64,000 nt of DNA from Panacibacter microcysteis (GTDB lineage: Bacteria; Bacteroidota; Bacteroidia; Chitinophagales; Chitinophagaceae). The stretch lies in NCBI RefSeq assembly GCF_015831355.1, contig NZ_JADWYR010000002.1:248001-312000 (forward strand), written 5' to 3'. Position numbers and translations under genes: made by a program. Each line of letters begins with the position of its first letter. Positions within the stretch are counted from its first letter, which is position 1. Shown here piece after piece: positions 27,336-35,437 of the stretch. A model generated the notes under the pieces. The model was not told the DNA's origin. It saw only the letters and a program-made list of their open reading frames with translations, and ran no database searches.

Positions 27336-29048
27336 ATGAAAATGATCAGATATAATATAAAAAGTATAGCCGCCTGCATAGGTGGTCTCATGCTCTGTTC
27401 AGCCTGTACAAAGCTGGATGAAAATTTATACGACCGTATTACATCAGAAAACTTTTTACAAACAAAAGATGATGTGATACGCGATTTCCTGCGCTCTTTT
27501 GAACATGGCTATTGGTCCATACAAGGCAATGGCCTCTTCTATGCGCAGGAACTGCCAACCGATGAACTGATGACACCCAACCGCGAAGGTGACTGGTTTG
27601 ATGGTGGCGTGTACCAGCGCCTGCATTACCATACCTGGACTACACAGGATGGCTACACCAGCGGCATGTGGACGGCACTTTACCAGGGTATAAGCCTCGC
27701 AACAAACTCCCTGCAGGATATTGAAGCGGTTGACCCTGCAAGAGTGGGCATTACAGATGCAGAAAAGGCCGATTTTGTTGCAGAACTAAAAACACATCGT
27801 GCATGGTTTAACCTGCGGGCGTTTGACCTGTATAGGAATATCCCGATTGTTACCGAAGTAAAGGGGCAAACGTTAACTCCTCCGCAGTCTACACCGCAGG
27901 AAGTATTTGACTTTATAGAAAAAGAACTGCTCGAAGCTATTCCCGGGTTACCTACCAGGCAGGATCTTGGTGAAACCGGTATTGGCCGCTGGACAAAAGC
28001 CGGCGCAGCTGCATTACTCATGCGTTTGTATCTAAATGCATCTGTTTATATCGGCCAGGATAAGTACACAGAATGTGCCGCCGTTTGCCAGGATATTATT
28101 GATGGCAAGTACGGCCAATATGCACTGGAAAGCACGTGGTATAAACCTTTTGATTACGACAATGCCCGCTCCGCAGAAGTGATCTTTGGCTTCCCCGGTA
28201 CACTGGCGCAAACGCACTGGCAGTACACAGGCGATATGTATTTCTGGATGGCACCACACCAGGCTCAGAACTTTTTTGGCTTCACAGATTTTGGAGGCAT
28301 GAATACCCGTTTTGCATTACAGCCCGGCAGGGATGTAGACAGCGTGGAATACGCCTTCGCACTCGGCAAACCTTTTATAAAGTTCCAGCGCTATGCTGAT
28401 GATTATCGTTTGAAGAAATACAAGAATCTTGGCAATAGTATGCGTGAGGGCATGTTCCTGTACGGGTACCTGCCTTATTATGAAAATCCTTCGCAACTGG
28501 TAAAAAGCAATCGCGGTTATACCATCTTCGCACGTGACCAGGTAGGTTTGTTCAGAGACCTGCCACCTGGCGAAGTACTGCAGGACAAAGAATCCAACAT
28601 GAACCACGCAGATGATAACTCTGGTATCTGGCCTGCAAAATACCCGATCTATCCTTCCGGTGATCCTAACACGATTGCTTCTGCTTATGCTGAGATCAGA
28701 CTTGCAGAAGTTTATTATTCACTCGCGGAATGCAAATACAGGGCAGGTGATAAAGCAGGTGCTTCAATATTGCTCAATGCTGTACGCCAGCGCAATTATC
28801 CGGCAGGTTCTGCCAGTCTTTACACTACAGATGGCAGTGAACTTTCTGACCAGGAAATGATCGACGAATGGGGCAGGGAGTTTCTTGTAGAAGGCAGAAG
28901 AAGAACAGATCTTATCAGGTGGGGTGTATTCAATACCGGCACATGGTGGGATAAACAGCCCGATGCAGATGATCACACAAAGATTTATCCCATCGGCAGA
29001 GACATTCTCAATACATCACCGCAACTGGTACAAAACCCCGGTTATTAA
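27336..29048 (+). CDS. SusD/RagB-family nutrient-binding outer-membrane lipoprotein
   Basis: 570 residues. Lipoprotein signal with lipobox LCSAC (cysteine about residue 24), then LDENLYDRITSENFLQ, the usual SusD N-terminus. The TPR-like helical scaffold and the C-terminal RagB segment are recognisable from AEIRLAEVYYSLAECKYRAGD and ILLNAVRQRNYP, followed by EWGREFLVEGRRRTDLIRW, strongly conserved in the family. It caps the SusC barrel and binds the oligosaccharide at the cell surface. Follows susC by 14 bases. Confidence 0.96.
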   Translation: MKMIRYNIKSIAACIGGLMLCSACTKLDENLYDRITSENFLQTKDDVIRDFLRSFEHGYWSIQGNGLFYAQELPTDELMTPNREGDWFDGGVYQRLHYHTWTTQDGYTSGMWTALYQGISLATNSLQDIEAVDPARVGITDAEKADFVAELKTHRAWFNLRAFDLYRNIPIVTEVKGQTLTPPQSTPQEVFDFIEKELLEAIPGLPTRQDLGETGIGRWTKAGAAALLMRLYLNASVYIGQDKYTECAAVCQDIIDGKYGQYALESTWYKPFDYDNARSAEVIFGFPGTLAQTHWQYTGDMYFWMAPHQAQNFFGFTDFGGMNTRFALQPGRDVDSVEYAFALGKPFIKFQRYADDYRLKKYKNLGNSMREGMFLYGYLPYYENPSQLVKSNRGYTIFARDQVGLFRDLPPGEVLQDKESNMNHADDNSGIWPAKYPIYPSGDPNTIASAYAEIRLAEVYYSLAECKYRAGDKAGASILLNAVRQRNYPAGSASLYTTDGSELSDQEMIDEWGREFLVEGRRRTDLIRWGVFNTGTWWDKQPDADDHTKIYPIGRDILNTSPQLVQNPGY

Positions 29049-29066
29049 AAAGGTAAAAACATTTAT

Positions 29067-30203
29067 ATGTACAAGCTACAAACATATATCCCGGTAACAC
29101 GCTTTTCAAAATTTTGCCTGTTACTGCTGCTGCTCGTTACAGGTTTCACAGCCTGTAAAAAAGAACTCGATGCACCCACACCATTTCCTTTCGAAGCAGG
29201 TAATCTTGTTACTTCAAAAGACACGGTAGTTATTGATGCAGCAAACCCCGGCAATGAGGCAATGACACTTACGTGGGATGCTTTTGCCAATTCGCTTATT
29301 GGCAATAAAGTCATCATTACATATGGTGAGGCAACCGATACCGTAAGTGTTGCATCAGGTGCAACGAATAAGAAGTTCACGAATGGGGAATTAAATAATA
29401 TACTCGTAGATAATTTGGGTATGGCCGTAGACATAGAAGGCGATGTGCAGTTCACCTTGCTCGCAACCATTACTACCAAAGGTGACACCGCCATGTCTAA
29501 TACCATTACGGTAAAAATAACGCCTGCACCTACCGGCGCCGCCTATGCTGCATTGTGGATCGTTGGCAATGCAACACCAAACGGCTGGAATATTGATAAC
29601 CCCAACCAGATGCGCAAAGATCCTACCAATGCCTTCCAGTTTAAATACAACGAAGTATTGAATGCGGGTGAATTCAAAATACCTACCACAACGGGCAACT
29701 GGGGTACAGATTACTTTATGCCCCCAACCAATCATCCACCCATCACCAGTACAGAGGTACAACTGATACCCGGTGGCAATCCTGACAATAAATGGCAGAT
29801 AGATAATGCAGGTGCTTACAAAATCCTGCTCAACATCAGCAGCTCACCTTTTATACATATTGTGCCATTTACACCGTATGCGCAATTGTGGATGGTTGGC
29901 GATGCAACACCTGCAGGCTGGAACATAGACGCACCGGTAGCAATGGTTCCCACGCCGGGTAACGTTTACGAGTTTACGTATACAGGTACACTCAATGCGG
30001 GAGAATTTAAAATACCAACTACAACAGGTAACTGGGGTACAGATTATTTTATGCCTGCTACCAATGGCGAAGGTATAAACAGTACCGATGCCGTATTTAT
30101 TCCCGGTGGTAATCCTGACAATAAATGGAAGATCACAGAGGCAGGTATATACAAGGTAACGATCAACCAGTTGTACGAAACCATCAAAATCGAAAAGCAG
30201 TAA
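29067..30203 (+). CDS. SusE/SusF-like surface glycan-binding lipoprotein with duplicated domain
   Basis: 378 residues. Lipobox VTGFTAC, then a SusE N-terminal Ig-like domain (about 35-150). Two consecutive copies of a roughly 110-residue SusE/F-type domain follow (about 155-265 and 270-378); both contain LWIVGNATPNGWN or LWMVGDATPAGWN and the nearly identical AGEFKIPTTTGNWGTDYFMP. These beta-sandwich modules bind glycans at the cell surface. Third gene of the operon, 18 bases after susD and followed by a terminator. The near-identity of the two blocks points to a recent internal duplication. Confidence 0.9.
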   Translation: MYKLQTYIPVTRFSKFCLLLLLLVTGFTACKKELDAPTPFPFEAGNLVTSKDTVVIDAANPGNEAMTLTWDAFANSLIGNKVIITYGEATDTVSVASGATNKKFTNGELNNILVDNLGMAVDIEGDVQFTLLATITTKGDTAMSNTITVKITPAPTGAAYAALWIVGNATPNGWNIDNPNQMRKDPTNAFQFKYNEVLNAGEFKIPTTTGNWGTDYFMPPTNHPPITSTEVQLIPGGNPDNKWQIDNAGAYKILLNISSSPFIHIVPFTPYAQLWMVGDATPAGWNIDAPVAMVPTPGNVYEFTYTGTLNAGEFKIPTTTGNWGTDYFMPATNGEGINSTDAVFIPGGNPDNKWKITEAGIYKVTINQLYETIKIEKQ

Positions 30204-30244
30204 TCCGTTATCATTCATCTTTTCATAGCAGTTAGTTCAGGAGT

Positions 30245-30278
30245 AAGCCGCTGTAGCAATTACAGTGGCTTTTCTTTT
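30245..30278 (+). terminator. Rho-independent terminator of the SusCDE operon
   Basis: AAGCCGCTGT (30245-30254) pairs with ACAGTGGCTT (30262-30271), 10 bp with one G-T pair and a 7-base loop, followed by TTCTTTT. It lies 42 bases after the susE stop. Confidence 0.8.
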
Positions 30279-30335
30279 ACCGGCTGGTTGGTGGTGACGG
30301 CCCGTAAAATAATGATGAGGCCGGCAGCAGTGCAG

Positions 30336-30415
30336 GTGGCATCGCCTGTTGTGTCACTCACTTCAGCGTTCCGTCTTTTATGGCAACTGCAGCGATCTGT
30401 AAATATTACATCGTT
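30336..30415 (-). repeat. Intergenic repeat family, copy 11 (class A core, long form)
   Basis: Core 30348-30367 on the minus strand, with the last bases GTAC replaced by CAGC. About 78 bases match copy 13, including ATGGCAACTGCAGCGATCTG downstream. Lies in the convergent gap between susE and the response regulator. Confidence 0.88.
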
Positions 30416-30434
30416 TAAACTCTTTGCAGAAAAA

Positions 30435-31106
30435 CTACAACTCCACATAACCATGCCTCACAGCGTACAACGCAAGCCCAACCCTCGATTTAACGTTCAG
30501 CTTTTCAAACAAGGCATTCCTGTAGCCATCAATTGTTTTGGGGCTTAAAAACATTTTGGAAGCAATTTCATTGTAGGTCATCTCGCTGCAGGCAAGTTTC
30601 AGAAATTCCTTTTCGCGGTCGTTCATAACTGCGCCGTTTTTCGGTGCAGTATCATCGCCGTTTGTTTGAAGTGAATGAACAAGTTTACCCGTAATAAAAT
30701 CGGTGTAATAGTAGCCCTTGTTTAGAATAGAATGCAAAGCTTCTTTCAGTTCTTTTGGTTCTACATCTTTGCAGAGGTAGCCTTTTACACCCATACGCAG
30801 CATTTTTACAATGGTTTCCTCCTTTTGCACCATGCTAACGATCAGCACTTTAACAAGCGGGTAGTGGGTATTTAACCACTGCACTACCTCAAAGCCATCC
30901 ATATCCGGCATGTGTATATCGAGCAGCAGCAGGTCAGGTTGGTTTTCTGTATTGATTTTTTGCTGCAGGTCTTTTCCGTTGTCGGCTTCAAATGCAATGG
31001 AATATTCACTGCTTACAATTTCTATCAGGCTGATCAGTCCTTTACGGAAAAGGGTATGATCATCAACCAGGGCCAGTTTCGGTTTTGGTGTTGTAATTGG
31101 GGTCAT
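30435..31106 (-). CDS. NarL/FixJ-type response regulator
   Basis: 223 residues. Receiver domain (about 10-125) with acidic pocket LVDDHTLFRKG, phosphoacceptor in LLLDIHMPDMDGFE and the K of CKDVEPKEL. C-terminal LuxR-type HTH (about 150-215) with LACSEMTYNEIASKMFLSPKTIDGYRNALFEKL. It should be phosphorylated by the histidine kinase whose 3' end overlaps its start by 44 bases. Last gene of a four-gene minus-strand operon. Target genes are not visible. Confidence 0.93.
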   Translation of the reverse strand: MTPITTPKPKLALVDDHTLFRKGLISLIEIVSSEYSIAFEADNGKDLQQKINTENQPDLLLLDIHMPDMDGFEVVQWLNTHYPLVKVLIVSMVQKEETIVKMLRMGVKGYLCKDVEPKELKEALHSILNKGYYYTDFITGKLVHSLQTNGDDTAPKNGAVMNDREKEFLKLACSEMTYNEIASKMFLSPKTIDGYRNALFEKLNVKSRVGLALYAVRHGYVEL

Positions 31107-31893
31107 AGCTATAGGGCAGTTCGATGGTTACTTGCGTTCCTTGTCCAATGATGCTTTGCATGGTAAGCGTTGCATTGATGAGTGTTGCGCGTTTTTGCAG
31201 GTTATGTAAACCTGCGCCGTTGCCGTTCTTCATCTGTTCATCAATATCAAATCCGTTACCATCATCGCTGATAGCTAATATAATCAAATTATCTATAAAA
31301 GAAAGTTTAAATGTGATATGCTGTGCATTGCTATGCTTCACCATATTGTTCAATACTTCCTGCGCCATACGATAAAGAATGATTGCAGTGTCATTATGAA
31401 CGTTTGGTAGTATTCCCTGCTGCTCAAAAGTTGCTTTGAATTGCCCTGTTTTGTTTAGCCTGTCAATCTCTGTTTCCAGCGCTTTTGCCAAACCAGTCTG
31501 CGCAATGCGATCTGCACCCAGGCTTACAGACAAGGCTTTTAAATCTGTGATCAGTTGTTTGGTAAGCTCTCTTGTATCATCCAGTTTTTGCGCGGCCTTG
31601 TCCTTTTCATCCAACCCAATGGTGTAAAGGTTTATCTTAATCAGGCTTGCTACCTGCCCTAAGTTATCATGCAGTTCTTTGGAGATGTGTTGTAGTGTTT
31701 GTTCCTGTATTTCGAGTTGGGATTGGAGGAGTTGTTCGGCATATAATTTTTGCATTTCCGCAGATTTTGTCAAGAATTGAAACTTCTTTTTCTGCGAGTA
31801 TAAAAGACTGAGTACCACTACCGAAGTGAGTATAATTAATATAACTGTAGATGAAAAAAGCACTGCTAATGCTTCGCTGTCTTCAGAAGGCAT
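31063..31893 (-). CDS. Sensor histidine kinase, HisKA_3 type
   Basis: 276 residues. One N-terminal membrane helix (about 8-30), a coiled-coil linker (about 35-65), the HisKA_3 dimerisation block with phosphoacceptor in HISKELHDNLGQVASLI, and an HATPase_c domain with ISDDGNGFDI and GAGLHNLQKRATLI. There is no sensor domain of its own, so the signal may come from the two upstream-encoded proteins (inference). It overlaps the regulator gene by 44 bases and the upstream membrane-protein gene by 28 bases. Confidence 0.92.
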   Translation of the reverse strand: MPSEDSEALAVLFSSTVILIILTSVVVLSLLYSQKKKFQFLTKSAEMQKLYAEQLLQSQLEIQEQTLQHISKELHDNLGQVASLIKINLYTIGLDEKDKAAQKLDDTRELTKQLITDLKALSVSLGADRIAQTGLAKALETEIDRLNKTGQFKATFEQQGILPNVHNDTAIILYRMAQEVLNNMVKHSNAQHITFKLSFIDNLIILAISDDGNGFDIDEQMKNGNGAGLHNLQKRATLINATLTMQSIIGQGTQVTIELPYSYDPNYNTKTETGPG

Positions 31894-32513
31894 AAAAAAG
31901 CGTAAATAATTATTGAATACATTATTATGTTTAGAATTTTAAGTAATAACAATAACCGTACTGCCAATTCTTTGTGATAGACGTTTAGGTAATTTAACAT
32001 GCCCATATAAGGCATATAACATGCATAAAAGACGATTAATGCAACTGAAATCCAGAACTCGGTTTGTTTCGAGAAATTGACTTCCTTCTCAGATAATACT
32101 ACTTCGTAGCAATAAAATACTCCAAATGTAACAGTAAATAAACTTCCAATTACGATAAGATAAGCGTTCCAACTTCTTACACCATAAACTTCAAATACTA
32201 AGTAATACCAAATAAAAGGGAAGACGAAAAGAAAAAGTCTTATTATAATTTGTATTTTTCTGTTAACGGAAATTTTATTAAAAAACAATGCATACATCCA
32301 AAATTCGAAAAGCATAAAAACGTTATAAAGCGGTGTGCTTGTTTTAAGGTTGATATATTTATATCTTCCATCTGTTGCTAACAACTCAGTAACCAGATCT
32401 AAAAACAAAAGGATTGAAAACAACTTTAAATGACCCTTATTATCTATCTTAAAACTGATAAGGCTAGATATAAAAGCGCAAGCAATAAAAACTAAATAAA
32501 GTTGCGACGGCAT
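31866..32513 (-). CDS. Multi-pass membrane protein of unknown function
   Basis: 215 residues, not recognised. About seven hydrophobic segments separated by short basic loops (e.g. KISVNRKIQIIIRL). Overlaps the histidine kinase gene by 28 bases and starts 6 bases after the secreted-protein gene, so it is translated with them. Base composition is clearly more AT-rich than in the neighbouring Sus genes. It could be a membrane sensor that passes its signal to the kinase, but this is inference from gene order. Confidence 0.72.
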   Translation of the reverse strand: MPSQLYLVFIACAFISSLISFKIDNKGHLKLFSILLFLDLVTELLATDGRYKYINLKTSTPLYNVFMLFEFWMYALFFNKISVNRKIQIIIRLFLFVFPFIWYYLVFEVYGVRSWNAYLIVIGSLFTVTFGVFYCYEVVLSEKEVNFSKQTEFWISVALIVFYACYMPYMGMLNYLNVYHKELAVRLLLLLKILNIIMYSIIIYAFLCLLKTAKH

Positions 32514-32519
32514 AACTTA

Positions 32520-33356
32520 TTATGGGCATTTATCTGGCGGACAAGGTGAACCTGTGTTTGCAAATGCAGCTAAAAGTTTTTCTTTTTCCGAATCGCTAAT
32601 ATTTAAAGAATCTTCTAAAACTTCGTTATAGGCGAATGTATAAGAGTATCCGTTGTCGATTTTAAATATCAAATCAGTTTTAAAAGCATACTTTTTTTCC
32701 CCGAGTTCCAAGGACCAAGCAGCAAAATTTATTTCAAACTCCTTTTCACTTTCTTGTAAATAGGTTGCCAAATCTTTTTTTGAATTAGAAAATTTTCTAA
32801 AGAATGCATATTGTGAATACCAAAGACATGAATCTTCTCTGTAATCACTATGTATTGGAAAATCCGATTTTAACCCTTTTTCGAAGCCCAACATAACTAA
32901 TTTATAACGATTCAACCAACTTCTTATGTCAGTATTTATTTGTTTGTTGACGGAATTGAATTTGCCATTATACCACACAAATGCCTTGTCGTTAATATCT
33001 ATGGATTTGTTTTCGATCAATTTTGTTGGTATCAGAAGAAGAGTTAATTTATTTCGATAATCAACCTGAAGATTATGACTTTCATCTGTAAATAAAAAAT
33101 AGATGCGTAGACCATCAGCATCAGGTATTTTTGCGAAGGTGTCTAAAACTGGTAATATGTCACTCGACTTTAATTTAATAGACTCATAGTGGTCAACGTT
33201 CGCTGATGTTAAATATCTAGACTTTATATCTCTGAAAATAGCTACTCTAGTTTGTGCTTTCCAGTCATCTATATGTGCCCATAAACCTTGGGAAAATACT
33301 GAATGCGTAATCGCTGTGCATAATCCAATTAGGATAAAAACTTTATTCGTGCTCAT
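32520..33356 (-). CDS. Secreted protein of unknown function
   Basis: 278 residues with a signal peptide (about 1-22, ending THSVFSQG). Not recognised as a known domain. Rich in charged and aromatic residues, ending in GSPCPPDKCP, a short cysteine-proline tail found in small families of Bacteroidetes exported proteins. First gene of the four-gene operon with a membrane protein, kinase and regulator. An extracytoplasmic ligand-binding role for that system is possible but unproven. Confidence 0.72.
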   Translation of the reverse strand: MSTNKVFILIGLCTAITHSVFSQGLWAHIDDWKAQTRVAIFRDIKSRYLTSANVDHYESIKLKSSDILPVLDTFAKIPDADGLRIYFLFTDESHNLQVDYRNKLTLLLIPTKLIENKSIDINDKAFVWYNGKFNSVNKQINTDIRSWLNRYKLVMLGFEKGLKSDFPIHSDYREDSCLWYSQYAFFRKFSNSKKDLATYLQESEKEFEINFAAWSLELGEKKYAFKTDLIFKIDNGYSYTFAYNEVLEDSLNISDSEKEKLLAAFANTGSPCPPDKCP

Positions 33357-33570
33357 TTTTTATTTTTTACCAAGCTACTATCGGTTTTTAATATTTGCAA
33401 TTGGAAAATTACTAATTATCCTTTTCTTTATCTAAATACAGGAAAAACCCTATCCAACTTCCTTTATATCCCTCTTTTAAAAGCTTTTTCTAATAATCAA
33501 CTTCATATCCTAAATTTTGCACAATCCGTTAGCCGAAAAGGTATATAGAGTAGGCACAAACTTTTACGTT

Positions 33571-35106
33571 ATGAAAAAGATTATATTGTTTTCGATTTTT
33601 ATTGCGGCCAGTTATAGTGTGTATGCACAAGTTGGTCTACTAAGTAGCAATAACAAAAATTACATTAGAAGTCAACTTCTATCTGATACTACTTACAAGT
33701 TTCCTGCTTTAACTTTTGCTGATAATAATTTGTGGTATTTTGACAATCCTTACGAAAGCACAATTATTTCAGGAGAGGATGATTACTATTTTGAAAACAT
33801 GGAACAGAAAAGAAAAATGGACAGCCTTCTTAGGAATAACGATCAAAAAGATAGCTTGTTAGCGATATACGTAGATTCATTAAGACGAATAAGGCTAGTG
33901 AAAAGGCAGACTGACTCTGCGCTTTCTGTCATAATAAAGAATAACAATCAAGCATTGAGAAATGTCTTTAATGATAAATTTTCCTCTCTTAAAAATCAAA
34001 ATATGGAACTCCAAAAAGCAATACTAAAATCTAATTTCCTTACAAGACATTATCCTATAGATTCATTACAGGTTATTACAGATTTTTCAAGGTTTACCAC
34101 AGACATGTCGGAGATTTATGCTGACTTGGAACAATTAAAAGACTTAAATAACAAAAGATTAAACGAAATCGAAAGCGGCGTTGAAAGAATGAATGCTATA
34201 AACAATTTAGATACTATCAATTTTGAAAAAGACAATCTTCCGGAATTACAATTGACGCTATCGAAAGCTTGGGGTAAAATAGCAAAAGACACTGAAGCAA
34301 TTACAACAAAATTCAAAAATGATACAACTAACTATAACAACATTAGCAAAACTTATGATAATAAACTTAAATCCTATATAACACCAAAGCTAAAATCGGA
34401 GCTTCAAAAAACCTCTGACTTTGGTGCATTTCCTCAACTCACATCCGTTCTCGGAAAAAGAGAAGTTATACCTCAGCTTCAACTTTATGGCAGTTACAAT
34501 TATGAAAACAAAACCACTTCTGTTGAAGCAAATATTGGTTTATCATTTGCCGCATCCAGTAATGCTGATTCAGGAAACATTCACGACATATTTATACCAA
34601 CTGCAAGTAAGTTTCTCATTTACACAAATTTCAATTATAGTTTCTGGTCAACGAATCAAAGTACTTCAAATGATAAAGACTCTGCAAAAAGATTAGCAAT
34701 TAAATTAGGTTTCAGTTTTGCGGGAAAAAACCTTGTCTTCGATACAACTAAGAAAGTCAATTCAATAAACAGCACTATGTTGTATGCAAAAGGTGGATTG
34801 GAATTAGGTGTTCTGCCAAAACGATTCAGTATTTACGCTAATGTAAATACAGTGAGTTTATTGGATAAGATAGATGATTTTAAAACTGCTACTGGTATAA
34901 ATTCTAAATTCTTTGGTTACTTGGATTGTGGAGCCAGGTTCTTTCTTGATCCTGCACCTCAGGCTAAAGTTGATTTGGGGCTTTACATTTACTCAGACAT
35001 CAACTTCATCATTAATGGTGGCGATGTTAAAAGGGTTACACATTCTAATGATCTTGTTATTCCAAGTATTCAATTGGGAATAGTCAAAAGGCTGGGACGA
35101 TTGTAG
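33571..35106 (+). CDS. Putative outer-membrane protein with coiled-coil region
   Basis: 511 residues from the ATG at 33571 (MKKIILFSIFIAASYSVYAQ), which gives a good signal peptide; an in-frame ATG at 33517 would bury it. The middle (about 85-250) is strongly helical with heptad-like LKNQNMELQKAILKS and LEQLKDLNNKRLNEIESG. The last 200 residues alternate hydrophobic and polar residues like a beta-barrel and end in a hydrophobic strand (LGIVKRLGRL). No family is recognised. AT-rich codon use like the operon it diverges from. The 214-base divergent gap probably holds both promoters; CTAAATTTTG at about 33510 is a near match to the -7 box. Confidence 0.7.
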   Translation: MKKIILFSIFIAASYSVYAQVGLLSSNNKNYIRSQLLSDTTYKFPALTFADNNLWYFDNPYESTIISGEDDYYFENMEQKRKMDSLLRNNDQKDSLLAIYVDSLRRIRLVKRQTDSALSVIIKNNNQALRNVFNDKFSSLKNQNMELQKAILKSNFLTRHYPIDSLQVITDFSRFTTDMSEIYADLEQLKDLNNKRLNEIESGVERMNAINNLDTINFEKDNLPELQLTLSKAWGKIAKDTEAITTKFKNDTTNYNNISKTYDNKLKSYITPKLKSELQKTSDFGAFPQLTSVLGKREVIPQLQLYGSYNYENKTTSVEANIGLSFAASSNADSGNIHDIFIPTASKFLIYTNFNYSFWSTNQSTSNDKDSAKRLAIKLGFSFAGKNLVFDTTKKVNSINSTMLYAKGGLELGVLPKRFSIYANVNTVSLLDKIDDFKTATGINSKFFGYLDCGARFFLDPAPQAKVDLGLYIYSDINFIINGGDVKRVTHSNDLVIPSIQLGIVKRLGRL

Positions 35107-35283
35107 TAAACTATTAAGTGTAATAATAATGGCTGCTCTTTTTTGGTACTAACACTACCTTATCACTGATTAATCCCATATATATGTAAATGTCTTTTTC
35201 GAATCGACACCCCCAAGCCTCCTGCCAATTTCCGCTAAAAAACCTGATAAACCTTCTCCCTCCAGTCCCCACTACAACCCACC

Positions 35284-35314
35284 GTACAAGTGAGTGACAC
35301 AACAACCGATGCCA
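35284..35314 (+). repeat. Intergenic repeat family, copy 12 (class A core)
   Basis: Exact class A core, then AACCGATGCCA instead of AGGCGATGCCA. The tail (about 35315-35335) resembles that of copy 14 (ACTACAGCCCGTAAC against ACTGCCGGTTAC). Confidence 0.9.
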
Positions 35315-35387
35315 TGAAAAACTACAGCCCGTAACCATCACCATCACGCAGTGTAAAACAGCGGGAAAATACCGTAAAAACACCTTG

Positions 35388-35395
35388 TATTTTTG
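35388..35395 (+). promoter_or_regulatory. TAnnTTTG promoter box before the patatin-like gene
   Basis: TATTTTTG at 35388-35395. A start site about 7 bases downstream would lie after the first possible ATG (35399), which favours the ATG at 35438. Confidence 0.4.
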
Positions 35396-35437
35396 GCAAT
35401 GAATCATAACCTTTACAAGAACCACGCAAACACCATA

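Larger units (their letters stand above)
35107..35437. other. 331-bp gap before the patatin-like gene
   Basis: Contains repeat copy 12 and, at 35388-35395, a TAnnTTTG box. The minus-strand ORF across 35114-35767 has no family-like sequence and is a shadow. Confidence 0.6.
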
